Assembly (NCBI RefSeq): GCF_010729305.1
Contig: NZ_AP022574.1
Coordinates: 5,580,001-5,644,000, forward strand
DNA length: 64,000 bases
Direction of reading: 5' to 3'
From: Mycolicibacterium psychrotolerans
Lineage (GTDB): Bacteria > Actinomycetota > Actinomycetes > Mycobacteriales > Mycobacteriaceae
The translations under genes and the position numbers were made by a program. Positions 41,254 to 48,018 of the stretch are shown here, piece by piece. Numbering within the stretch: position 1 is the stretch's first letter; every line of letters begins with the position of its first letter. The notes below the pieces were generated by a model. It saw only the letters and a program-made list of their open reading frames with translations. It did not search any database and was not told the origin of the DNA.

Positions 41254-41979
41254 ATGGAGCCAACCGGGGACCCTGAGGCCCGCATCCGCGACCTCGAACG
41301 TCCGCTCGCCGAGCAGGCCGGCGCCACCGAGATGGGCGCGACCGCGCCGATTCCGCCTCCTCCCTACGGTGCGCCCTACGGCATGCCGCCGACCGACCCC
41401 TACCAGGCCGCGTCCTCTTCGCAGTACGGCTCGCCCTACTACGCCCCGCCGCAGCAGGTCGTGCACAAACGCGGGCAGCCCGCGCTGTGGCTGATCCCGC
41501 TCGTCGTCGGCGTCGCCGTCGTCGCGGGCATCGTTGGTGTCGTCCTGTATTTCGTCGTCGGCAACTCCTCGACCACCGGGGTGTCCGGCGGGGGCGGTTC
41601 CGTCGCCGTGCCCACGATGCCGTCGATGCCTACCCTTCCGTCGATGCCCGCCCTTCCCTCGATGCCGTCGATTCCCGGCGTCGGCCCCACCGACGAGGTG
41701 CTCACCGTCGAGTCGGGTGGCTCGCTGTCGATCGGCGGCGTCGAAAGGAAGCAGACGGTGATCTGCAACCAGGGCACCGTGAGCATCAGCGGAATGAACA
41801 ACACCATCGAGGTGCAGGGCTCCTGCGCGGCGGTGACGGTGTCGGGCATGGACAACACCGTCACGGTGGAATCGGCAGGCACCATCGGCGCGTCGGGCTT
41901 CGACAACAAGGTGACCTACCGCAGCGGGGAACCGCAGACCTCCCAGTCGGGCACGGGCAACGTCATCGAGCGCGGCTGA
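41254..41979 (+). CDS. DUF3060-type membrane-anchored protein
   Basis: 241-aa envelope protein. The N-terminus starts M-E-P-T-G-D-P-E-A-R-I-R-D-L-E, then comes a Pro/Tyr-rich cytoplasmic segment and one transmembrane helix (about residues 75-97, L-I-P-L-V-V-G-V-A-V-V-A). An outside linker repeats (M/L)-P-(S/A/T) units (P-S-M-P-T-L-P-S-M-P-A-L). The C-terminal beta-rich DUF3060 domain has repeated S-G-(M/F)-(N/D)-N motifs. Similar proteins occur in mycobacteria without known function. It lies on the plus strand between the ferredoxin reductase and the ferredoxin/globin operon. ATG 41254. Confidence 0.82.
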   Translation: MEPTGDPEARIRDLERPLAEQAGATEMGATAPIPPPPYGAPYGMPPTDPYQAASSSQYGSPYYAPPQQVVHKRGQPALWLIPLVVGVAVVAGIVGVVLYFVVGNSSTTGVSGGGGSVAVPTMPSMPTLPSMPALPSMPSIPGVGPTDEVLTVESGGSLSIGGVERKQTVICNQGTVSISGMNNTIEVQGSCAAVTVSGMDNTVTVESAGTIGASGFDNKVTYRSGEPQTSQSGTGNVIERG

Positions 41980-41995
41980 ATCCAGCGCGACCGGT

Positions 41996-42187
41996 TCAGT
42001 CCGCGCGCGACAGAGCCGCGCGTGGACACTCCGCGATGGCCTGCTCGCCGAGTGCCTCCTGGTCGGCGGGCACCGGGTCGGCACTGACCACGGCGTAATC
42101 GTCGTCGTCGAGCGAGAAGATTTTCGGCGCGATCCGCACGCAGACGGCATTGCCCTCGCAGCGATCACGGTCGACTACCACCCGCAT
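41996..42187 (-). CDS. Small ferredoxin (probable [3Fe-4S] type)
   Basis: 63-aa ferredoxin, last gene of the globin operon. The cluster motif is C-E-G-N-A-V-C near residues 10-16 with C-P near residue 54, i.e. C-x2-N-x2-C...C-P. In mycobacterial P450-associated ferredoxins the residue in the middle of this motif varies and cluster type varies with it; here it is Asn. AAGGAGGAG before ATG 42187 is an excellent ribosome-binding site. Its start lies 13 bases inside the globin gene. It may take electrons from the nearby reductase (40041-41144) and pass them to the globin or a P450; this is inference. Confidence 0.88.
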   Translation of the reverse strand: MRVVVDRDRCEGNAVCVRIAPKIFSLDDDDYAVVSADPVPADQEALGEQAIAECPRAALSRAD

Positions 42188-42648
42188 GGCTCCTCCTTGA
42201 CGGCAGTTCGGACGGATCGGTGCAACCGGCCCGGGTCGTGAGCACCGGTGAGGCGCCGGTTCATGGCGGTGGCGATCCTGCCGGCTTGGATCTTGGCGTG
42301 TTCGGCGACAGGACCCTGGTACATCTGGTCGACGGTAGCGGTCCACAGGGCGAGCCAGCGCGTGAAATGCAGGGCGGACAAAGGTGTGCAGTCGTTGATG
42401 CGTCGATGGACCGTCAGCGCGTTGCGCCGGTACAGCCCGGCCCGGAACAGCACGGTCTCCCAGAAGTCGCACATGACGGGAAGGTGTTGTTCGAGGCCGC
42501 GGGAAGCGAGTTCGGCGAACGGCGGGGCGAGAACCTCGTCGCGGAAGGCTTCGTTGTAGAAGCGGCGCAGCAGCACTTCGATGTCCGTACGGGTGCCCAG
42601 ATCACGAAGACCTGCGGCGGGCGCCCCGGAGTCAGCTGTGCAGTTCAC
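42175..42648 (-). CDS. Group III truncated haemoglobin
   Basis: 157-aa haem protein of the trHbIII class. Typical residues are the B-helix F-Y pair in L-L-R-R-F-Y-N-E-A-F, the proximal His in L-H-F-T-R-W (F8 region) and the downstream Trp-rich L-W segment. The start GTG 42648 overlaps the stop of the 113-aa gene as GTGA. Group III globins are linked to NO detoxification or peroxide/redox chemistry; the reductant is unknown in most cases. Here a ferredoxin gene overlaps its 3' end, and a Cys-rich HTH regulator heads the operon, which suggests an Fe-S or NO-related function. Confidence 0.88.
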   Translation of the reverse strand: MNCTADSGAPAAGLRDLGTRTDIEVLLRRFYNEAFRDEVLAPPFAELASRGLEQHLPVMCDFWETVLFRAGLYRRNALTVHRRINDCTPLSALHFTRWLALWTATVDQMYQGPVAEHAKIQAGRIATAMNRRLTGAHDPGRLHRSVRTAVKEEPCGW

Positions 42649-42986
42649 CCGGGCACCGCGATGCGCTCGGTCTGAGAATGCCGCCGCGCGCTCGCCCAGG
42701 TGGCAGAGGGCAGCGTCCCGTTGCGCAGGGCCTTGCCGACGTTCGCCAGCACCCGGTGCAGGACGGCAGCGTGGGCGTCGCCGTTGTTCCGCAGATGAGC
42801 CAAACCGTGGTGGGTCAGATAGGCGCCGACGCGACGCTCGATCGGCCAGTTGGCGTAGGCGAGGCCGGTGAACTCGGATCCGAGGAAGCCCCAAGCGATC
42901 GCGTCGAGGTCGGACTCCGACAGCCCGCGCGGGCTTGCCTGATCGCTCTCCACCCTGGTGACCACCCGCAGTGGAACGGACTTCAT
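42645..42986 (-). CDS. 113-aa protein of unknown function in the globin operon
   Basis: Soluble 113-aa protein beginning M-K-S-V-P-L-R-V-V-T-R-V. It looks largely helical, with the segment G-L-S-E-S-D-L-D-A-I-A-W-G-F-L-G-S-E-F and several His residues (T-H-H-G-L-A-H). No Cys and no known domain were recognised. ATG 42986 lies 28 bases after the membrane-protein gene, behind GAGGAGA; the stop is fused to the globin start (GTGA), so translation is coupled. It is a candidate accessory factor of the truncated haemoglobin. Confidence 0.75.
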   Translation of the reverse strand: MKSVPLRVVTRVESDQASPRGLSESDLDAIAWGFLGSEFTGLAYANWPIERRVGAYLTHHGLAHLRNNGDAHAAVLHRVLANVGKALRNGTLPSATWASARRHSQTERIAVPG

Positions 42987-43014
42987 TGTTCTCTCCTCAT
43001 GCGCTGTTCGTTGT

Positions 43015-43467
43015 TCAGGCGCCTGCCAGCGCTGCGGCACCGCTGATGACCAAGGCGGCGATCTTCACCAGTTCCAAACCGACGTAGCTGTAGTGGACCC
43101 TCGACCGGCGGGTCGGCTGGCCGGCCTCGTGCGCAGCGGCGGGCCCGGCGAGAACCAAGTCGGAGCGCCGCGTCAGGCGCGGCCGCACCACCAGCAGTTG
43201 CGCGGCCAACACCACCACGACCACCGACACTGCGGCGATGACCGTCGGCGACGGCGGGTCTGCCACGAGGACGATCAGCAGGACCACGGCCAGGACGGCC
43301 TCGATGGTGTTCAGCGCGCGGAACACCAACCGCCCGATGCCCAACCCGATCTGCAGGGACACCCCGGGGGCGCGGAACTTCAGCGGCGCCTCGATGAACG
43401 AAATGCCGATCACCATGCCCAGCCACGTGAAGCAGACCGCGACGGCGACGGCGTGCGCGGTGCTCAT
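43015..43467 (-). CDS. Four-helix membrane protein of the globin operon
   Basis: 150-aa integral membrane protein. Predicted helices are at about residues 5-25, 45-68, 73-93 and 130-148. The loop after helix one (S-F-I-E-A-P-L-K-F-R-A-P-G-V) and the stretch R-L-V-F-R-A-L-N-T-I-E look like DUF4149/TMEM205-type small membrane proteins, but this is a weak resemblance. ATG 43467 overlaps the regulator's stop (ATGA). Role unknown; the operon context suggests a membrane component of the globin/ferredoxin system. Confidence 0.78.
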   Translation of the reverse strand: MSTAHAVAVAVCFTWLGMVIGISFIEAPLKFRAPGVSLQIGLGIGRLVFRALNTIEAVLAVVLLIVLVADPPSPTVIAAVSVVVVVLAAQLLVVRPRLTRRSDLVLAGPAAAHEAGQPTRRSRVHYSYVGLELVKIAALVISGAAALAGA

Positions 43468-44102
43468 GACGCGCTCCCGGCCGAGACCAGATGCGCAACA
43501 CAGAGGTCCGGCTCGGCGAACGGAGTGAGGGCGTCGACGGTGATGGGTGCGTCCCACGCTTCCAGTGCGCCCTGCATGATTCCCAGGTGGATCGGGCAGA
43601 TCACGTCTCTGCGAGTGTCGACCAGTTCGAGGAACGGACAGTTGCGCAGCCGAATCTCATCGGACTTCGTTGGCGCGGAGCCGTTTTCGGGGGCGAATCC
43701 CAGTTGGTCGAGCAGCCCGGTGAGGCGGTCGACGGCCTGACGGCGGCTGCGCGTGCGGGCGTGTCCTGCGACTCGCTCGGCGCTGGCGCGCCCTGCCGCC
43801 ATGGCCCGCGCCGACGGCCGCGGCTGACGGGCGAGGGCGTCGGCGAGAATACCTGCCAGCATCTGGTAATCGCGGGGCCCCGCCGGATCCATGCCCGCGA
43901 CCGCTCGAAACATCAGAGGCGGGCGTCCGGGCTTCGAGCGACCGACCTCGACCGCCTCGACCTGCCCGGCTTCCGACAGCGCATCGAGGTGGAAGCGCAC
44001 GGTATTGGGGTGTATCCCCAATACGCCGGCGATCGCCGTGATACTCAGCGGGCCGTCGGCAGCCCGCAGCACCTTCAGCACCTCTGCGCGCCGCCCGGTC
44101 AC
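43464..44102 (-). CDS. HTH regulator with conserved Cys residues (COG2345/SufR-like)
   Basis: 212-aa transcription regulator. The winged helix-turn-helix is at residues 5-60 (L-S-I-T-A-I-A-G-V-L-G-I-H-P-N-T-V-R-F-H). The C-terminal half carries Cys residues in R-N-C-P-F-L, V-I-C-P-I-H and D-L-C-V-A-H. The arrangement is like the SufR/COG2345 group, in which such Cys residues hold an Fe-S cluster; the spacing (x13 and x31) is not identical to SufR, so the cluster is inferred only. GTG 44102 is chosen for its GGGAG site. It overlaps the stop of an upstream 18-aa leader peptide (GTGA) and is followed with four-base overlap by the membrane protein. Confidence 0.85.
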   Translation of the reverse strand: MTGRRAEVLKVLRAADGPLSITAIAGVLGIHPNTVRFHLDALSEAGQVEAVEVGRSKPGRPPLMFRAVAGMDPAGPRDYQMLAGILADALARQPRPSARAMAAGRASAERVAGHARTRSRRQAVDRLTGLLDQLGFAPENGSAPTKSDEIRLRNCPFLELVDTRRDVICPIHLGIMQGALEAWDAPITVDALTPFAEPDLCVAHLVSAGSAS

Positions 44103-44155
44103 GACTGCTCCCGGCCCTTCACGTCCACACACGGCTCTGCGATCACGTACGTCAT
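44099..44155 (-). CDS. 18-aa leader peptide copying a 7Fe-ferredoxin N-terminus
   Basis: The 18 codons read MTYVIAEPCVDVKGREQS and stop at TGA, which overlaps the GTG start of the HTH regulator. The first 13 residues are what I recall as the N-terminus of actinobacterial FdxA/FdxC ferredoxins (M-T-Y-V-I-A-E-P-C-V-D-V), including the first cluster Cys; after that the sequence leaves the family. TAAACT ends seven bases before its ATG, so the transcript appears leaderless. It may be the captured 5' end of a ferredoxin gene, now serving as promoter plus coupling peptide for the regulator, or a metal/Fe-S-sensing leader. It has not been described to my knowledge. Confidence 0.65.
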   Translation of the reverse strand: MTYVIAEPCVDVKGREQS

Positions 44156-44162
44156 GGCGCCG

Positions 44163-44190
44163 AGTTTACACAACTTTGATCTGTGAAAAC
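44163..44190 (-). promoter_or_regulatory. Promoter and candidate operator of the globin operon
   Basis: TAAACT on the minus strand (44168-44163) is a -10 box seven bases before the leader-peptide ATG. It overlaps an inverted repeat, GTTTACACA (44164-44172) and TGTGAAAAC (44182-44190), with 8 of 9 positions matching. The repeat is probably the binding site of the HTH regulator. The region is AT-rich compared with its surroundings and also lies upstream of the cupin gene. Confidence 0.5.
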
Positions 44191-44283
44191 TAGACCTTTC
44201 GACGATTTTCTCCAACACACGATTGGTTAAAGTGGTGAGGCACGCCTGCTCGTGACCGAGCATGCACCGAGGGAAGGATGATC

Positions 44284-44610
44284 ATGCACAAGCTCTCCCT
44301 GGACGCCGTCGCTCGTGAACACCTCGAGAAGGCCGCCACGGCATCCACCGGTCGCAGCGCCGGCACCGTCTACGGCGGTCACGAACAGAAGCTGCGCCAG
44401 ACGGTTCTCGGCCTGACCGCGGGCACATCGCTGGCCGAGCACGAGAACCCCGGCGAATCAACTCTTTTCGTGCTGAACGGCCGGGTGCGCCTCCATGCGG
44501 GCGACGACGCATGGGAGGGCCGCGCCGGCGACCTGCTGATCATCCCCCCGCAGCGGCACAGTCTCGAAGCCCTCGAGGACAGCGCCGTGTTGCTCACCGT
44601 CGCGAAGTAA
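44284..44610 (+). CDS. Small cupin-domain protein
   Basis: 108-aa single-domain cupin, beginning M-H-K-L-S-L-D-A-V-A-R. The first cupin motif is recognisable in G-T-S-L-A-E-H-E-N-P-G-E-S-T and the second in G-D-L-L-I-I-P-P-Q-R-H-S-L. His and Glu ligands are present, so a metal site is possible. ATG 44284 has GGAAGG six bases before it; ATG 44278 is an alternative. It is divergent from the globin operon across a 120-base shared promoter region, so it may answer to the same regulator. Function unknown. Confidence 0.8.
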   Translation: MHKLSLDAVAREHLEKAATASTGRSAGTVYGGHEQKLRQTVLGLTAGTSLAEHENPGESTLFVLNGRVRLHAGDDAWEGRAGDLLIIPPQRHSLEALEDSAVLLTVAK

Positions 44611-44766
44611 CGCTTTCCCTGGCTCGGAGCCTCGCCTCGCCGACCGCGCCCTTCGCGCAGTGGGCCGTGGGATAGGCCCTGATCACCGAGGGCAACGAGA
44701 GGCTCAGGGCGTATCCGGCGGTGTGCCGCCCCCGGGTGTCCGAGCCGGGCTCTATCGTGTGAGTTG

Positions 44767-47700
44767 ATGCCGCTACACCTCCATCGGGCCGATCGCACCG
44801 ATCTGCTCGCCGACGGTCTGGGTGCGATGCTGGCTGTACCACCCCCCGACCCGTTCGCCGAGGACCTCGTGCTGGTCTCGGCGCGCGGCACCGAACGGTG
44901 GCTGAGCCAGCGGCTCTCCCACGTCCTGGGTCGCGGCGAGGGCCAGGACGGGGTGTGCGCCGGCATCACCTTCCGCCATCCGCGCTCGCTCGTCGCCGAA
45001 CTGACGGGCACCACCGACGACGATCCCTGGGCGCCCGACGCCATGGTGTGGCCGCTGCTCGGCGTCATCGACGACGCGCTCGATCAGCCGTGGTGCGCCA
45101 CGCTGGCCGCGCACCTCGGCCACACCGAGCAGGGCGAGGAGAGGGAGCTGCGCCAGGGCAGGCGCTACGCCGTCGCCCGCCGGATCGCCGGCCTGTTCGC
45201 CTCCTACGCCCGGCAGCGTCCGCAGCTGCTCATCGACTGGGCCGAGGGCCGCACCGAGGCTCTCGACGCGGACCTGACATGGCAGCCTGAGCTCTACCGC
45301 GCGCTGCTCGCCCGGGTCGACGCCGATCCCCCGCCGGTCCGGCATGCCAAAGCCGTTTCGCGGCTGCAGGCCTCCGCCACCGACCTCCCGGGCCGGCTGT
45401 CGCTGTTCGGCCACACCCGGTTACCGCTCACCGAGATCGAACTGCTGCATGCGCTCAGCGCGCACCATGAGTTGCACCTGTGGTTACCGCACCCCAGCGA
45501 CGATCTGTGGGCGGCGCTGAAACACAGTCACGGACCGGTGCCGCGACGCACCGACACGTCGCACCGCGCCGTGGGTCATCCGCTGCTCGCGACGCTCGGC
45601 CGCGATCTGCGCGAACTGCAGCGCGCCCTCCCGGCCACCCCGGCGTCGGACTCGTTCCTCGGCTCCGCCGATCGCCCGCCGACACTGCTCGGCTGGCTGC
45701 AGTCCGATATCGCGGCCAATACCGTTCACGCTCAGGGGCGTTCGTTCGACAGCGCCGATCGGTCGGTTCAGGTGCACAGCTGTCACGGTCCCGCGCGGCA
45801 GATCGACGTGCTGCGGGAGGTGCTGCTCGGTGTCCTCACCGATGACCCCACCCTCGAACCGCGCGACATCCTCGTCATGTGCCCCGACATCGAGACGTTC
45901 GCACCGCTGATCGTGGCCGGCTTCGGTCTCGGTGACGTCGTGACGGGCGCGCATCCCGCCCACCGGCTGCGCGTCAAGCTGGCCGATCGCGCGCTGACCC
46001 AGACCAACCCTCTGCTCGGCGTGGCCTCTCAACTGCTCGCCCTGGCCGGCGGCCGCGCCACCGCCAGCGAGGTGCTGAACCTCGCCGAGGCCGCCCCGGT
46101 CCGGTTCCGGTTCGGCTTCACCGACGACGACCTCGACGCCATCGGAGAATGGGTGCGGGAGGCCAACATCCGCTGGGGTTTCGACCGCGAGAACCGCCAT
46201 CCCTATGGCGTGGACTTCGTGCAGAACACCTGGCGGTTCGGCATCGACCGGGTGCTGGCCGGGGTCGCGATGTCCGAGGACGCGCACGCCTGGCTGGACA
46301 CCACACTGCCCCTCGACGACGTCGGCAGCAACCGGGTGGAGCTGGCCGGCCGGTTGGCCGAGTACATCGAGCTGCTCCGCGTCAGCGTCGAGAACCTCAG
46401 CGGCACGCAGACATTGCGGGCGCGGCTGACGGCGCTGCGCGCCGGGCTCGAGGTGCTCACCGCCGCACCGGACGCCGATGCGTGGCAGGGCGCCCAGGTC
46501 GACCGGGAGTTCGCCGACATCCTCGCCGACGCCGGCGCGCAGTCCGAGACGATGCTGCGCCTGGCCGACGTCAAGGCGCTGCTGGACCGTCACCTCGCCG
46601 GCCGGCCCACCCGCGCCAACTTCCGGACCGGCACGCTGACCGTCTGCACGATGGTGCCGATGCGCTCGGTGCCCCACCGGGTGGTGTGCCTGGTGGGTCT
46701 CGACGACGGGGTGTTCCCCCGCCAGGGCGTCACCGACGGCGACGACGCGCTCGCCCGCGATCCGATGACGGGGGAACGGGACAGCCGCTCCGAGGACCGC
46801 CAGTTGCTGCTCGATGCGATCGGCGCCGCCACCGAGCGACTGGTGATCACCTACACCGGCGCCAACGAGTACTCGGGTCAGCGTAAACCGCCGGCGGTGC
46901 CGCTCGTCGAACTGCTCGACGTACTCGACGTCACCACGCCACGACCGGTTCGCGAGTTCGTCCACATCCGGCATCCGTTGCAGCCCTTCGATGTTCGCAA
47001 CGTCACGCCGGGGGCGCTGGGCACAGCGGCAGGTGAGCCGTTCACATTCGACACCACCGCGCTCACCGCCGCAAAGGTCGCGACCGCCGAGCGGACGGCC
47101 AAGCCGCCGCTGATCGGTGCGCCCCTGCCCATGCCGCCGCCCGACGACGTCGTGCTCGACGATCTGGTCGCCTTCTTCAAGGATCCGGTCAAAGGATTCT
47201 TCCGAGCTCTCGATTACACGCTGCCGTGGGACGTCGACGCCGTCGAGGACGGGATGCCCGTCGAGATCGACGCGCTGGCGGAGTGGAAGATCGGCGACCG
47301 GATGCTCGAGGACATCCTGCGCGGGATGACCCCGGCGCAGGCGCAGCAGGCCGAGTGGCGCCGCGGCTCCCTGCCGCCAGGGCGACTCGGCTGGCGGCAG
47401 GCGCAGGAGCTCGCGAATCGGGTCGCGGCACTGGCGGCCGCGGCCCAGCAGCATCGCACGCCCGCGCCGCGCGCGTTCGACGTCGACGTCGACGTCGGGG
47501 CCGGCCGCCGGGTGACGGGCACGGTGCCGCGGGTGCACGGCGAGCGCATGGTGGCCGTCACGTACTCCAAGCTGGACGGCAGGCATCTGCTCGAGTCGTG
47601 GATCCGGTTGGTGGCGTTGACCGCCCGCCATCCCGACCGGGACTGGACCGCGGTGTGCATCGGCCGGGCCAAGCGCGGCGACACGCCCCGGCAGCGGCTG

Positions 47701-48018
47701 CTCGGACCACCCGAGGACGCCACCGGGGTGCTCGCCGATCTCGTCGCGATGTACGACGAGGGGCGTCGTGCCCCGATTCCGTTGCCGCCCAAAACGTCCT
47801 ACGCGTGGGCTGAGACCGACCACCACCGCGGCGCACCGGCGCGGGAGGCGGGCTGGAAGTGGAAGTCGGGGAAGTATCCCGGCGAGGACGCCGAACCCGC
47901 TCACGTCACCGTCTGGGGCCACGGCCTTCCGTTGGTGGACCTCGTCGCCGCGGGCCTGCCGGGCTACGCGGCGCGGCTGTGGTCCCCGATGCTGCGCGCC
48001 GAGAGGACCCTCGACTGA
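44767..48018 (+). CDS. recC: Exodeoxyribonuclease V gamma subunit
   Basis: 1083-aa RecC protein of the RecBCD helicase-nuclease; it holds the complex together and contains inactive helicase-like domains that scan for Chi-type signals in E. coli. Family blocks include the N-terminal L-V-S-A-R-G-T-E-R-W-L-S-Q-R-L, V-C-L-V-G-L-D-D-G-V-F-P-R and the C-terminal W-K-S-G-K-Y. TATCGT (44753-44758) lies eight bases before ATG 44767, so a leaderless start is likely. In mycobacteria RecBCD mainly serves single-strand annealing while AdnAB does resection. It is first in an overlapping recC-recB-NYN-recD operon. Confidence 0.95.
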   Translation: MPLHLHRADRTDLLADGLGAMLAVPPPDPFAEDLVLVSARGTERWLSQRLSHVLGRGEGQDGVCAGITFRHPRSLVAELTGTTDDDPWAPDAMVWPLLGVIDDALDQPWCATLAAHLGHTEQGEERELRQGRRYAVARRIAGLFASYARQRPQLLIDWAEGRTEALDADLTWQPELYRALLARVDADPPPVRHAKAVSRLQASATDLPGRLSLFGHTRLPLTEIELLHALSAHHELHLWLPHPSDDLWAALKHSHGPVPRRTDTSHRAVGHPLLATLGRDLRELQRALPATPASDSFLGSADRPPTLLGWLQSDIAANTVHAQGRSFDSADRSVQVHSCHGPARQIDVLREVLLGVLTDDPTLEPRDILVMCPDIETFAPLIVAGFGLGDVVTGAHPAHRLRVKLADRALTQTNPLLGVASQLLALAGGRATASEVLNLAEAAPVRFRFGFTDDDLDAIGEWVREANIRWGFDRENRHPYGVDFVQNTWRFGIDRVLAGVAMSEDAHAWLDTTLPLDDVGSNRVELAGRLAEYIELLRVSVENLSGTQTLRARLTALRAGLEVLTAAPDADAWQGAQVDREFADILADAGAQSETMLRLADVKALLDRHLAGRPTRANFRTGTLTVCTMVPMRSVPHRVVCLVGLDDGVFPRQGVTDGDDALARDPMTGERDSRSEDRQLLLDAIGAATERLVITYTGANEYSGQRKPPAVPLVELLDVLDVTTPRPVREFVHIRHPLQPFDVRNVTPGALGTAAGEPFTFDTTALTAAKVATAERTAKPPLIGAPLPMPPPDDVVLDDLVAFFKDPVKGFFRALDYTLPWDVDAVEDGMPVEIDALAEWKIGDRMLEDILRGMTPAQAQQAEWRRGSLPPGRLGWRQAQELANRVAALAAAAQQHRTPAPRAFDVDVDVGAGRRVTGTVPRVHGERMVAVTYSKLDGRHLLESWIRLVALTARHPDRDWTAVCIGRAKRGDTPRQRLLGPPEDATGVLADLVAMYDEGRRAPIPLPPKTSYAWAETDHHRGAPAREAGWKWKSGKYPGEDAEPAHVTVWGHGLPLVDLVAAGLPGYAARLWSPMLRAERTLD

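Noticed and set aside
42648-42894. N-terminal extension of the globin gene to 42894
   Set aside because: The extra residues lie over the 113-aa gene in another frame, have shadow composition, and the GTGA overlap gives a natural start at 42648.
44611-44766. A hidden small gene between the cupin and recC
   Set aside because: No frame with a ribosome-binding site and plausible composition; only the TATCGT box before recC stands out.
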